Notes: generated by a model not told the origin, from the letters alone. Positions 29,740 through 39,121 are shown, numbered from the stretch's first letter. The stretch: 64,000 nucleotides of DNA from Mycobacterium marseillense (GCF_010731675.1 NZ_AP022584.1:3968001-4032000); one strand, 5' to 3'. Numbers and translations: made by a program.

Positions 29740-29847
29740 CTGCGTCGCATCGCTGAGACCAGGCGATCCTGGATGGAAACCCGTTTGTGGCCGAAGCGAT
29801 ACGGCGAGAAGGTTATCGGCCCAACCGCATCTGGGTATGCGGGTCTC

Positions 29848-30300
29848 ATGAGCCCACTACTGCCGGAGACAGCCGCGCCGGTGCGCTTGACGCTCGCCGG
29901 CACAGCCCGCCCCGATACGGCGGCGGAGTGGCGCCGTGCCCTGCACCAGTGGCTGCGGCACGAGGTGCGCGCATCGGAGAACATCCATGAGGACGTCGTT
30001 CTGGGGGTGAACGAAGCGCTGGCCAACTGTGTGGAGCACGCCTACCGCTCCTGCCGCGAGGCCGGGGGAATGAAACTGCAGGCCAGCTACGATCCCCGCG
30101 CCGAGTCAATCCGGGTGTGCGTCAGCGATCGCGGCAGTTGGCGCAAGCCCTCGGCGCGGCAGACCAACGATCCTCGTGCCTCGCGCGGCATCACGCTGAT
30201 GCACGGCCTCGCCGATCACTGCACCATCCACGCCCGCCCCAACGGCACCAGCGTCTACTTGGACTACACCACCGACGCGGATAGCACCGGCCAGCAATAA
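29848..30300 (+). CDS. RsbW/SpoIIAB-like ATP-binding protein (HATPase_c_2)
   Basis: The protein has 150 residues from the ATG at 29848. The GHKL ATPase boxes are visible: N-box NEALANCVEHAY near residue 55, G1-like VSDRGSW near residue 92, and RGITLMHGLAD near residue 115. Proteins of this kind are anti-sigma-factor serine kinases that act in partner-switching with an anti-anti-sigma protein. No sigma factor or STAS antagonist is encoded next to it. It is convergent with the P450 gene 18 bases away. Confidence 0.82.
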   Translation: MSPLLPETAAPVRLTLAGTARPDTAAEWRRALHQWLRHEVRASENIHEDVVLGVNEALANCVEHAYRSCREAGGMKLQASYDPRAESIRVCVSDRGSWRKPSARQTNDPRASRGITLMHGLADHCTIHARPNGTSVYLDYTTDADSTGQQ

Positions 30301-30317
30301 CTTTCACGCGGCATATC

Positions 30318-31535
30318 TCAGGCGCCCGAGGGCGCCGAGGGCGTGAATCTGACCGGCATGCGCTCCAGGCCGCTGACGAAGTTGGCGGGCCGCAGCGGCA
30401 GCGGGTCGCCGGAGGCCAGCTCCATGTCGGGCAGGCGTTTCAACAGACGCTCGAGCATCATCGAGAGCTCTAGACGCGCCAGCTGATTGCCCAGGCAGAA
30501 ATGGGTTCCGAAGCCGAATGCCAGGTGGTTGTTGGGGTAGCGGTCGATCCGGAAGCTCTCGGGGTCCCCGAACACGGCTTCGTCGAAGTTCGCCGATTCG
30601 AAGAGCAAGATCATCTTCTCGCCCCGCGCGAGCTGGGTGCCGTGGAACTCGAGATCGGCGGTCAGGGTGCGGGCCATGTTCTTGACCGGCGCGGTCCACC
30701 TCAGCATCTCTTCGATCGCATTGGGAAGCAGCGCCACGTCGTCGACCAGTTGCCGGTGCTGGTGCGGGTGGCGCAGGATCTGCGCGGTGCCGCCGGACAG
30801 CGTGTGCCGGGTGGTCTCGTCGCCGCCGATGAGCAACAACAACACCTCGGTCACGATCTCGTGGTCGGCCAGCTTCTCGCCGTCGACCTCCGCGTGCACC
30901 AGCACGCTGACCAAGTCATCGGTCGGCTCGGCCTTGCGCGCCGCGATCATGCTCGTCATGTATTCGGTGTAGGCGGCGAAGGCGTCGATGGAGACCTGGA
31001 AGTCCTCTTGCGCGGTCGTGCTGCTCAGCAGCGTGACCATGTCGTCGGACCAGCGCAAAAACATCTGCCGCTCTTCGGGGAGCACCCCGAGCATGTCGCC
31101 GATGACCGCCATGGGCAGGGGCGCGGCAAGGTCCCAGACGAAGTCGCACTCGCCACGCTCGCAGACGTTGTCGATCAAGGCATCGCACAGGGCGCCGATC
31201 GAGGGCTCCCGGTCCTTGACGCGTTTCCGGGTGAAGCCCGCGTTGACGAGTTTGCGCCGCAACAGGTGAGCGGGGTCATCCATCGCGATCATCATGGGCG
31301 GCGCGTCCTGGTCCGGCCGGATGCCACCCGCGTTGGAGAACAGCTCGGGCGCCCGCTCGGCGTCGATCACCGCCTGATACGTCGCGGCGGCGGCCAACCC
31401 GTTGCGGTCCCGAAAGACCGGCTCGTTCTCGCGCATCCACCGATAGACCGGCCGCGAGTCGCCCGCGTAGAAGGCGCCGTCGGTCAGATCGACATCGGGC
31501 CGTAGCTGGCGTGGCGTATCAACAGTGCTTGGCAT
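30318..31535 (-). CDS. cyp142: cytochrome P450, CYP142 family
   Basis: The protein has 405 residues. P450 features are the I-helix LLIGGDETTRH, the ExxR of IEEMLRW and the haem loop FGFGTHFCLGNQ with Cys at about residue 347. Blocks such as YRWMRENEPVFRDRNG, ELFSNAGGIRPDQ, HLLRRKLVNAGFTRKRVKD and VKNMARTL are almost those I remember for M. tuberculosis CYP142A1. That enzyme hydroxylates the side-chain terminal carbon of cholesterol/cholest-4-en-3-one. It is the last gene of a leftward operon with AveC-like, MoxR-type and VWA proteins, after a 79-base gap, not in the usual cholesterol locus order. It may be a second CYP142 copy or a relocated orthologue. Confidence 0.82.
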   Translation of the reverse strand: MPSTVDTPRQLRPDVDLTDGAFYAGDSRPVYRWMRENEPVFRDRNGLAAAATYQAVIDAERAPELFSNAGGIRPDQDAPPMMIAMDDPAHLLRRKLVNAGFTRKRVKDREPSIGALCDALIDNVCERGECDFVWDLAAPLPMAVIGDMLGVLPEERQMFLRWSDDMVTLLSSTTAQEDFQVSIDAFAAYTEYMTSMIAARKAEPTDDLVSVLVHAEVDGEKLADHEIVTEVLLLLIGGDETTRHTLSGGTAQILRHPHQHRQLVDDVALLPNAIEEMLRWTAPVKNMARTLTADLEFHGTQLARGEKMILLFESANFDEAVFGDPESFRIDRYPNNHLAFGFGTHFCLGNQLARLELSMMLERLLKRLPDMELASGDPLPLRPANFVSGLERMPVRFTPSAPSGA

Positions 31536-31614
31536 GGCTCACCCTTCCCCGAAGCGGGCATGCGCGGTCTTACCGTGGACCTTACAGTAGGCGCTGTGGT
31601 ACGCACCCCACCCC

Positions 31615-33297
31615 TCAGGCCGGTCCCGGCGCGGCGCGCTCGCGTAGCGCCGTCAGGAACAGCTCGTCCATCCGCGGGCTCACCTCGGCCAGCGTCGCGG
31701 CGCTGACGTAGCGCGCGGAGCCGAAGACACGCTCGAGTTCGTCGGCGGCGGTGGTACTCCCGATGGACAGGCACAGGCATGCCACGCCATCGCCGCGGAG
31801 TTCCTCGAGCGCCTTGTTCGCGTCGGCCTCCGCGTAATGACCCTCGTAACCGTCGTCATAGGGGCACCCGTCGGACAGGACGAGGAGCAGCCGGTTGGGC
31901 GTGCCGGCTTCGGCGTTGAGAATCTCTCCCGCACCGCGGATCGCCGCACCGAGGCGCGTATAGCCCGACGGCTCAAGCCGATTGAGCCGCGCTCGTTGCG
32001 GGGCGCCGAAGCGCTGCCCGAACGTCTTGATCGCCGGCAAGTGCACGGCATGCCGTCCGTGGGATCGAAACGCGTAGATGGCCACGCGGTCGCCGAGTTC
32101 CTCCAGGGTCATCGCCACGGTGGCCGCCGCGCGCCGCTGGTGGTCGTGGACCGTGTTTCCCTGTTGGTCGGCGTCGGTGGCCGATCCGGAAGCGTCGAGC
32201 AGAATGAGGACGCCGAGGTTTCGAACGACGTTGCGGCGCTGGGTGTAGACGGCCTCCGTGGCCGAACAGCCGGAGCGCAGGTCGATGAGGAGGTCGACGA
32301 GTGCCTCGATGTCGATTTCGTCACCGTCGGTGCGCGCGCGTAAGAGCCTGGGGCCGAGGCCGACGCGTGCCAACCGCCGTCGTAGCTCGTCGTCGTGCGA
32401 CACGTGCGCGGCCGAGATCTGCGTGGGCCCGGTGAGCGGAAAATCGATCACGCGGCACCAATCCGCCCGATAGCGGTTGTTGAAGACGTCCCACTCCGGA
32501 TGGAGTGCACCGCCGACTCCCCACGCCGCGCCGGGCCGTTCGCCGACGAAATTGATGCGCGTCGGAAGCGGGCGGGCCGACGCGCCGAGCGTCCGTGCCG
32601 GCCGGATCGAGCGGGCCTGAAACTCCCCGCCCGACGAGTCGTCGCCACGCGATGAGCCCTCGCCCAACAGTTTTCGCAGAAAATCCGCCAGGGCCCGTGA
32701 ACTGAACAGCGGGTTCTCGAACAGCTTGAGGATCTTGCTGTCCTCCGAAGCGGCGTCGTCCTCGTCGTCGGGCTCCCGCGCGGCGACGAGCTCGATCGCC
32801 GCCCGCAGATCCGCATCCGTGGCCGGCGCGGCACCTCTGACCGACGACGCCAACAGTTGCGCCGGCCGGATGACACCGAACCACATCGGGGGGTCCGCGA
32901 TTGGGATTGTGCCCCTGGCCATTTCGAGCGAGTCATCCGCGGACGCGGTGCGGGGCGCACCGTCGGGGCGAAGCGCCGCCGCTAGCGCAACGGTGGGGGC
33001 GAGGTCCGCGAGCACCCGGTGGCCTTCCAGCGCCAGGTAGCGGCGCGCGACCTTCGGGCGCGCGCGCAGTCGCTTCACCAGCCGCCGATCCAGGCTGCCC
33101 GCGCCGAGCAGCGCGCCCTGGACCAGTACCTGCCGGCGCTGCCGCTCGGCGGAGCCGCCCGCCGGGACGAAGATGGCGTCGCCGTCCGTGTAGGCGTCCT
33201 GGCCGGCAGCGGCTTCGGCGACGTCGACGGCCCGACCGGCCAGGTAGGTGGCAAGGAGCCGATACCGTTGCGGACCAACGGGTTCCGCAACCATCAC
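31615..33297 (-). CDS. VWA-domain protein, NorD/CbbO-like
   Basis: The protein has 560 residues. The C-terminal 200 residues form a von Willebrand factor A domain with the MIDAS motif DASGS (368-372), the Thr of SGYTRLGAAIRG and the Asp of VLSDG. The N-terminal 350 residues are helical and include a glutamate/aspartate-rich patch (AAREPDDEDDAASEDS). NorD and CbbO proteins act with an AAA+ partner to insert metal into, or remodel, a target enzyme. The AAA+ gene directly upstream overlaps its start (ATGTGATG, with GTG at 33297 or ATG at 33294), so the two are translated together. The target enzyme is not known. Confidence 0.85.
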   Translation of the reverse strand: MMVAEPVGPQRYRLLATYLAGRAVDVAEAAAGQDAYTDGDAIFVPAGGSAERQRRQVLVQGALLGAGSLDRRLVKRLRARPKVARRYLALEGHRVLADLAPTVALAAALRPDGAPRTASADDSLEMARGTIPIADPPMWFGVIRPAQLLASSVRGAAPATDADLRAAIELVAAREPDDEDDAASEDSKILKLFENPLFSSRALADFLRKLLGEGSSRGDDSSGGEFQARSIRPARTLGASARPLPTRINFVGERPGAAWGVGGALHPEWDVFNNRYRADWCRVIDFPLTGPTQISAAHVSHDDELRRRLARVGLGPRLLRARTDGDEIDIEALVDLLIDLRSGCSATEAVYTQRRNVVRNLGVLILLDASGSATDADQQGNTVHDHQRRAAATVAMTLEELGDRVAIYAFRSHGRHAVHLPAIKTFGQRFGAPQRARLNRLEPSGYTRLGAAIRGAGEILNAEAGTPNRLLLVLSDGCPYDDGYEGHYAEADANKALEELRGDGVACLCLSIGSTTAADELERVFGSARYVSAATLAEVSPRMDELFLTALRERAAPGPA

Positions 33298-34112
33298 ATC
33301 GCGGGCAGCAGGGAATCGACGAGCTCGCCGAGCGCAGCGACGACCTCGCGATCATCGGACAGGATCCGGACCACCGCCGCCTGGACGGCGCTGCGCAGGT
33401 TGAGCCCCTCGGCGACCAGGCTGCCGGCCAGGATCAACATCCGGGTGGACGACACCTCGCGCACCGGCGAACCATCGAGCTTTCGGATCGCGCTGCCGAC
33501 CGTGACCAGAGCGCGCGCCGTCGCGGCGTCGACTCCCGCCTCGTGGGCAACGATTTCCGTCTCGGCCTCGACCGAGGGGAAATCGAGTTCGATGGCCACG
33601 AACCGCTGCCGGGTCGACTCCTTGATGTTCTTCAGCACGCTTTGGTAGCCGGGGTTGTAGGAAATGACGAGCTGAAAACCCGGCGCCGCAGGCACTGTCG
33701 TGCCCAGACGGTCGACCAGAAGCTCGCGGCGATGATCGGCGAGCGGATGGATGACCACCGTGGTGTCCTGGCGCGCCTCGACTATTTCGTCCAGGTAGCA
33801 GATCGCGCCCTCGCGGACGGCCCGGGTCAACGGGCCGTCCACCCAGACGGTTTCGCCCCCTTTGAGAAGGAAACGCCCGACCAGGTCCGCCGACGTCATG
33901 TCTTCGTGCGCCGCGACGGTGATCAGATCGCGGCCGAGCGCGTGCGCCATCGCCTCCACGAACCGCGTCTTGCCGCATCCCGTCGGCCCTTTCAGCAACA
34001 CCGGCAAGCCGCGGCCGGCCGCCGCGCGAAAGACGGCCACCTCGTCGCCGGCCGGCCGGTAGAACGGCGCCTCCGACGCCGGGCGAACGGCGGGCTGGGA
34101 ATTCGTCAGCAC
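33294..34112 (-). CDS. MoxR-type AAA+ ATPase, CbbQ/NirQ/NorQ family
   Basis: The protein has 272 residues. It has Walker A GPTGCGKT (42-49), Walker B AICYLDE (103-109), sensor 1 in LVISYNPGYQ and an arginine finger region ESTRQRF. The size and the C-terminal ILSDDREVVAALGELVDSLL are those of CbbQ/NorQ proteins, which form hexamers that power activation of Rubisco, nitric-oxide reductase or other metalloenzymes together with a VWA partner. Its ATG follows the stop of the AveC-like gene without a gap, and it overlaps the VWA gene. No nor or cbb structural gene is nearby. Confidence 0.9.
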   Translation of the reverse strand: MLTNSQPAVRPASEAPFYRPAGDEVAVFRAAAGRGLPVLLKGPTGCGKTRFVEAMAHALGRDLITVAAHEDMTSADLVGRFLLKGGETVWVDGPLTRAVREGAICYLDEIVEARQDTTVVIHPLADHRRELLVDRLGTTVPAAPGFQLVISYNPGYQSVLKNIKESTRQRFVAIELDFPSVEAETEIVAHEAGVDAATARALVTVGSAIRKLDGSPVREVSSTRMLILAGSLVAEGLNLRSAVQAAVVRILSDDREVVAALGELVDSLLPAM

Positions 34113-35285
34113 CTAGCGTCCCCGTTGGAAGGGGACGACATCCGGCAGGTGGCCGCCGGGCGGCAGGACCAGATGACCGTGCACGTCGATGTACCCGGAG
34201 CGCTTGGTGGGTATCGGCAGAGCGGGATTCGGGCATGGCGTGTCCGTCCCGTCACCACAGATGCCGCCGTTGAAGTACGAACGCTTCTGGTGGTCCTGGG
34301 GCCACGGGTCAGAGTGCATTCCGATCCATTGCGCGGGCAAGTTGTAGAAGACGAAGAAGCAGGCGCTGACCCCGGCGAAGATCGCCAGGAACCGGGTGAA
34401 CTGCTGTCGCGCGAATCCGCCTCGCACGTGGTCCAATCCGCGCTCGACGACGGTGCGCCCACGATCGTCGGTGAAGAAACGCAGACAGCACAGCGCCGCC
34501 TGCACACCACCCCACATCAGGCCTTCGTAGAGCGGCCATTGGTAGTAGGTGTCGGCATTGATCGACACGGACCTGATGGCACCGGGGTACGTGTAGAAGC
34601 CGATCGGTAGCAGGACCAGACCCTCCATGACGAAGTCGAAGACAAACGCCAGGGCGTACGTGATGAGGACCAGGCGAAGATTGCTGATGTTCGGCCAGCG
34701 CGTCTTGACTTTGCGCATGATCCAGCACCCGACGACCGTGATCAGCAGGACGCCGTATGCGTAGCCCGGTGTGTTGGTCAAGAGGGGCTCGGCCACCTGA
34801 CGGCCCGGTTCCTCCGGGGAGACCCAACCCGGAATGTTCGACGACCAGGAGCCCCGGTTGAACAGCCAGGTGTTGTAGGTGCACCACGTGTTGAAGTAGT
34901 TCAGCAACGGATCCTGGAAGAACATCAGGCCCATCGACGCCACGAGCATGCCGTCCAACGTGATTCGGCGCTCGCGCCGCCACGGCCTGATGAAGAACCA
35001 CCACACGACGACCGGCAGCGCGACCCACAGCACGACCGCGTTCGCGATGAGCGGCACCTTCATGTACATCGGTGGTTCGCTCGGTCCCGCGGGCACCCGC
35101 TCGAAATAGGGGCCGGTGATCCACCGGACCCACACGTAGAGCTGGAGGGCCAGCAGCGCGCCGCCGGCGGCGGCCCAGATCTTGATCGGCCTGACCGGCG
35201 ACGGGGCCTGCGCGCCCAGTTCGCCCTGGCCGGGCAGTGTCTCGGTGACAGACGAGGCTTGGTTCCGGTTAGCGAGATCGCTCAT
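34113..35285 (-). CDS. AveC-family (spirocyclase-like) membrane protein
   Basis: The protein has 390 residues and about six to seven membrane helices, starting after a soluble N-terminus of 30 residues. It has family-typical aromatic and acidic loops: DPLLNYFNTWCTYNTW near residue 125, FVFDFVMEGLVLLPIGFYTY near residue 215, and YYQWPLYEGLMWGG. This matches the AveC group; in avermectin biosynthesis AveC is a spirocyclase/dehydratase. Mycobacterial members are uncharacterised. It is the first gene of the operon leading to the MoxR ATPase, the VWA protein and the P450, and is divergent from a TetR gene. Confidence 0.75.
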   Translation of the reverse strand: MSDLANRNQASSVTETLPGQGELGAQAPSPVRPIKIWAAAGGALLALQLYVWVRWITGPYFERVPAGPSEPPMYMKVPLIANAVVLWVALPVVVWWFFIRPWRRERRITLDGMLVASMGLMFFQDPLLNYFNTWCTYNTWLFNRGSWSSNIPGWVSPEEPGRQVAEPLLTNTPGYAYGVLLITVVGCWIMRKVKTRWPNISNLRLVLITYALAFVFDFVMEGLVLLPIGFYTYPGAIRSVSINADTYYQWPLYEGLMWGGVQAALCCLRFFTDDRGRTVVERGLDHVRGGFARQQFTRFLAIFAGVSACFFVFYNLPAQWIGMHSDPWPQDHQKRSYFNGGICGDGTDTPCPNPALPIPTKRSGYIDVHGHLVLPPGGHLPDVVPFQRGR

Positions 35286-35326
35286 GACGCTGGTGTCCTC
35301 CCGGTCGGCATTCCGCTCCGAGCAAT

Positions 35327-35340
35327 ATACTCACCAGTAT
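35327..35340. promoter_or_regulatory. inverted repeat ATACT-CACC-AGTAT, candidate TetR operator
   Basis: A perfect 5+4+5 inverted repeat lies in the 101-bp region between the divergent AveC-like and TetR genes, 42 bases from the former and 47 from the latter. It overlaps a TATACT (35326-35331) that could serve as a -10. This is the expected place for autorepression by the TetR protein and control of the four-gene operon. Confidence 0.55.
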
Positions 35341-35386
35341 CTGAGAAACGGAATAGCTTCTCGCAAGCTCTGGCAGAATCTGGCGC

Positions 35387-35989
35387 ATGGTTGAGCGTTG
35401 GACGCGAGAGCGCCGCCTCGAGCACACCCGCTCGCTCCTGATCGATGCCGCCGAGGAGGTTTTCGGCGAGAAGGGGTTCGTCGCCGCGACGCTCGACGAC
35501 ATTGCCCACGCCGCCGGCTACACGAAAGGCGCCATCTACAAACACTTTTCAACGAAGGAAGACCTGTTCCTGGCGGTCAGTGATCGCTATTGGCGCCGGT
35601 ACTTCGTCAACTTCACCGAAGTGATGGCGCCGGCGACGCAGGTCGGCGCACGCGAACTCGACGAGATCGCCAAACGCTGGAGCCAGCTCAGCCGGGATCG
35701 CGGGGCCGAGCACGCCGCGCTAGGTCACGAGTTCATGCTGTACCTGCTGCGCAACCCCGAGGCGCGGGAACGCGTGGCCGCCAAGAGATCCGAGGCCGTC
35801 GAGGCGCTGGCAAAGTTCATCGTGGCGGGCATCGACCGGCTCGGCGGGACGTTGCTGATTCCCGCGTCGACCTTCGCCCAGGTGCTCGTCGCCACCAGCG
35901 ACTCGGTCGTGTTGGGCAGCCAACTCGACGACGTGGACCTGTTCCGACCGATCGTCGAGATGTACGTGTCGGTGATCAAGCTGCCCTGA
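35387..35989 (+). CDS. TetR-family transcriptional regulator
   Basis: The protein has 200 residues. The N-terminal DNA-binding domain has TRSLLIDAAEEVFGEKGF and the helix-turn-helix LDDIAHAAGYTKGAIYKHFSTKEDLFLAV (about residues 31-60). The C-terminal domain is typical of TetR_C with no recognisable ligand signature. It is divergent from the AveC-MoxR-VWA-P450 operon with a palindrome in between, so it probably represses that operon and itself. Confidence 0.9.
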   Translation: MVERWTRERRLEHTRSLLIDAAEEVFGEKGFVAATLDDIAHAAGYTKGAIYKHFSTKEDLFLAVSDRYWRRYFVNFTEVMAPATQVGARELDEIAKRWSQLSRDRGAEHAALGHEFMLYLLRNPEARERVAAKRSEAVEALAKFIVAGIDRLGGTLLIPASTFAQVLVATSDSVVLGSQLDDVDLFRPIVEMYVSVIKLP

Positions 35990-36023
35990 CCGCCGTCCGA
36001 AAAGCACCGTGTCACACCGCGTC

Positions 36024-37379
36024 TCAGACGCCGGCGGCGATCTCCAACTCTTTCAACGACTCCTCCAGATGACCCAGCATCCGCTGCAGGTGCGGGACGC
36101 TGCGCCGGCAGCCGACCAGGCCGAAGTCGAGGTTGTCGGCGTTGTTGGTCACGGTGATGTTGACCGCCTGGCCGTCGAGGGGGATCGACAGCGGATAGTT
36201 TCCGTCCAAGCGGGCCCCGCGCCAGTACAGCTGCTCGGAACCGCCCGTCGACACGTTCGAGATGACGATGTTGAACGGCGGCGAGGCGGCGGAGAGGTAG
36301 CCCGGGATCAGCCCGAAGAACAGCCCCCCGATGTTGAAGGCCGACAGGGCCAGCTGCTGAACCGGGGGCAGCTGCCAAAACACCTCTTTGGTGTCGCGGA
36401 TGGATGCGCTGATGATCTCGAGCCGTCTCGCCGGGTCGTCGAGGTCCGTGGCCAGGTTGCACAGGAAGGTGCCGACCATGTTGCCGCCGCGGTCGTCGTC
36501 GTCCTTGCGCAGATTGACCGGAACCATGGCGGTCAGCGGGGCGTCTGGCAGGGCGTGCTGATCCAGCAGATAGGCGCGCAGGGCCCCGGCGGACATGGCG
36601 AGAATGACGTCGTTGACCGTGACGCCGGCGGCCGCCTTGACCGCGTTGATGCGCTCCAACGCCCAGGACTGCGCGGCCACCCGTCGCGCGCCGCCGATCC
36701 GGACGTTGAACATCGACCGCGGCGCTTGGAACGGCAGGGTGAGTTGTTGTTCGAGTAGCGCGGCCCGCGCGAGCTTCAGCGTGGACGGCGCCAACGCCAG
36801 CGCCGACCCCGCGGTGCGGCCCGCCCGCTCGACCAGGGACGGGCGTTTGCGTCCGGCGCGCTTGCGCCGCGGCAGGCTCCAGGGGACCCGCACCTCGTCG
36901 TCGTCCGGATCGGAGGTGAAGGCCCGCTGCATCAGGCGGAGCGCCGAGACGCCGTCCATGAGCGAGTGGTGGTACTTCGTGTAGACGGCGTACCGCCCGT
37001 CCTGCAGGCCCTCGACCAGGTGCGCCTCCCACATCGGGCGGTGCCGGTCGAGCAGGCTGCCGTGCAGCCGGGAAACCAGCTCCAACAGGTCGCGGACCCG
37101 TCCCGGTTCCGGCAGCGCGGAACGGCGAAGGTGGTAGTCGAGCTCGACGTCCTTGTCGAAGGACCACGCGACGTTGGTGACGCCGCCGAAGAAGGCCGGA
37201 CGCTTGCTGAAGGCCGGTTGCACGTCGGTGCACTCGAGCATCGCCTGGTAGCACTCGCGGACGAAGTGGGGACCCGCATCCTTGGGGGGCTCGAAGAGCT
37301 GTAACGAGCCCACGTGCATCGGATGTTCGCGTGATTCGCCGATGAGGAACAGCGCATCCGTCGGTGATATCGGTTCCAT
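36024..37379 (-). CDS. wax ester synthase/diacylglycerol acyltransferase (WS/DGAT)
   Basis: The protein has 451 residues from the ATG at 37379 (MEPISPTDALFLIGE). The catalytic HHxxxDG motif is HHSLMDG at residues 137-143. Other family blocks are RPMWEAHLVEGL before it, PVNLR in the middle and ISNVSTG near the C-terminus, ending with LDFGLVGCRR. These enzymes join fatty acyl-CoA to diacylglycerol or long-chain alcohols, making storage lipid; mycobacteria have many. It is convergent with the TetR gene, and its own promoter region is shared with nothing obvious. Confidence 0.92.
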   Translation of the reverse strand: MEPISPTDALFLIGESREHPMHVGSLQLFEPPKDAGPHFVRECYQAMLECTDVQPAFSKRPAFFGGVTNVAWSFDKDVELDYHLRRSALPEPGRVRDLLELVSRLHGSLLDRHRPMWEAHLVEGLQDGRYAVYTKYHHSLMDGVSALRLMQRAFTSDPDDDEVRVPWSLPRRKRAGRKRPSLVERAGRTAGSALALAPSTLKLARAALLEQQLTLPFQAPRSMFNVRIGGARRVAAQSWALERINAVKAAAGVTVNDVILAMSAGALRAYLLDQHALPDAPLTAMVPVNLRKDDDDRGGNMVGTFLCNLATDLDDPARRLEIISASIRDTKEVFWQLPPVQQLALSAFNIGGLFFGLIPGYLSAASPPFNIVISNVSTGGSEQLYWRGARLDGNYPLSIPLDGQAVNITVTNNADNLDFGLVGCRRSVPHLQRMLGHLEESLKELEIAAGV

Positions 37380-37494
37380 GCGTGTCGCCCCCAACTGTTG
37401 CCGTCGCGCCGCCCACCGGATGGGCGGCCTATCTCCTAATAGCCACAGCGGGCGTCGGCCACACTCAAAAGAGTCGACTGGCCTGGGGACGTCG

Positions 37495-38886
37495 CTAGCG
37501 GACGTCGTCGGCGAGCGCGCGAGCCTCCCGCTCGGTTTCGACCGCGGGCCCGGAGCCCGGCAGCGGCTTGCCGGCGACTTCGGGGGTGAACAGCAGCGTG
37601 ATCGCTCCGACCACGCCCCCGAAGATCAGCATGTAGGCCGGCACCATCACGTTGCCGGTGCCCGAGACCAGCGCCTGGGCGATCAGCGGGGTGATGCCGC
37701 CGACGAGCGAAATCGAGATGTTGTAGGAGATGGCGAGCGCGCCGTAGCGCACGTTGGTGGGGAACAGCGCCGGCAGCATGGCCGGCCCGGTGCTGTCGAA
37801 GCACAGTTCCATCAGGCCGATCAGCAGCACGCCGATGAAGATGACCGGATAGATGCCGCCGAAGCGGATGAGCAGGAACGCCGGGATGGAGGCGATGATC
37901 AGCAGGCCGCAGCCCGTCCACATGATGGGTTTGACGCCGATTCGATCGGACAGGGCGGCGACGAGCACGACGGTGCCCATCAGGATCGCCAACGTGGACA
38001 CGATCATGACCAGTCCGGCGGTGCGGCCCACGCGCACGAAGAGCCGCAGATACGTCGGCAGATAGCCGGTGAGCATGAAGTCGGCGACCTGGGAGGTCAG
38101 CACCAGCGCCGCGCAGATCAGCATCGGCCGCCACTGCTCGACGATGGTGCGGCGGATCGGCTGTCCGCCCTGATCGCCCGCGTCGCCGTCCTGGTGGGCG
38201 CTCTGGTAAGCCGATGACTCCTCGAGCCGTAGCCGCAGGAACAGCGCGACCAGGCCGAACGGCAGGCCCAACAGCAGCGGAATCCGCCAACCGTAGGTCA
38301 GCATTGCGTCCTCGGGCAGCCAGGTCTGCAGACCGGTCACCAGCATGCCGGCCAGGACGAACCCCACCAGATTGCCCATCGGCAAGAACCCGACCATCAT
38401 GCCGCGTTTGTGGTCGGGCGCCTGCTCGACGAGATAGGTCATGGCGCCGACGTATTCGCCGCCGGTCGACAGGCCCTGGAATACGCGCGCGAGCACGAGC
38501 AGGATCGGCGCCCAGATCCCGATGGTGCTGTAGGTGGGCAGCAGTCCGGTCACGGTCGTGCTCACCGTCATCATCAGGATGGTGACCACCAGGACCCGGT
38601 GGCGCCCGATGCGGTCGCCCAGGGGACCGAAGATGAACCCGCCGAGCGGACGCACGACGAACGCCGCCGCCAGCGTGCCGAAGGTCGCGATCAGATGGAC
38701 TCCGCTGACGTTCTTACCGGGGTAAAACACCTGCGCGATCGTGGTGGCGATGTAGCCGTAGACCCCGAAGTCGTACCACTCCATGAAGTTTCCGATGGCG
38801 GTGCCCATGATGGTTCGGCGCATCGCTGGATCGGCGACCCTGATTTCCTTACGTGCCCATTTCCTCCGGCGGCGACGAATACCCAT
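37495..38886 (-). CDS. MFS transporter, metabolite:H+ symporter (ProP/KgtP-like)
   Basis: The protein has about 463 residues and twelve membrane helices. The MHS-family start GTAIGNFMEWYDFGVYGYIA is near residue 25 and is followed by FVVRPLGGFIFGPLGDRIGRHRVL, which holds the MFS loop-2-3 motif. Such symporters import small charged or zwitterionic solutes (proline, betaine, ketoglutarate, shikimate). The ATG at 38886 was preferred to one at 38922, but no ribosome-binding site decides between them. It stands alone between the WS/DGAT gene and the hemerythrin gene. Confidence 0.88.
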   Translation of the reverse strand: MGIRRRRRKWARKEIRVADPAMRRTIMGTAIGNFMEWYDFGVYGYIATTIAQVFYPGKNVSGVHLIATFGTLAAAFVVRPLGGFIFGPLGDRIGRHRVLVVTILMMTVSTTVTGLLPTYSTIGIWAPILLVLARVFQGLSTGGEYVGAMTYLVEQAPDHKRGMMVGFLPMGNLVGFVLAGMLVTGLQTWLPEDAMLTYGWRIPLLLGLPFGLVALFLRLRLEESSAYQSAHQDGDAGDQGGQPIRRTIVEQWRPMLICAALVLTSQVADFMLTGYLPTYLRLFVRVGRTAGLVMIVSTLAILMGTVVLVAALSDRIGVKPIMWTGCGLLIIASIPAFLLIRFGGIYPVIFIGVLLIGLMELCFDSTGPAMLPALFPTNVRYGALAISYNISISLVGGITPLIAQALVSGTGNVMVPAYMLIFGGVVGAITLLFTPEVAGKPLPGSGPAVETEREARALADDVR

Positions 38887-39121
38887 CGAATCAAGACTTA
38901 CCCACAACTTTCTCGGGAACAACCGGCGGGGTGGGCTTCCCGAGCCTGACGTCGGACGGCCAACGCTGATCGCGGCGACCCGGTCTGACCGTGCGCGCGT
39001 TTGCTCGCGTCCGACTAACGCCAGCTAGGGCGGGGTGCCGGGCGGCGACGACGGCGGCAGCGCGGCGTCGTCGCCGCGGGGATCGGTTATCCCGGTCACG
39101 TTCGCCCCGTCACGGGCGACG

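Noticed and set aside
31615..34112. VWA and AAA+ genes considered as true norD/norQ of a nitric oxide reductase
   Set aside because: No norB or norC gene is near, and the operon context is an AveC-like protein and a P450, so the names would overstate the function.
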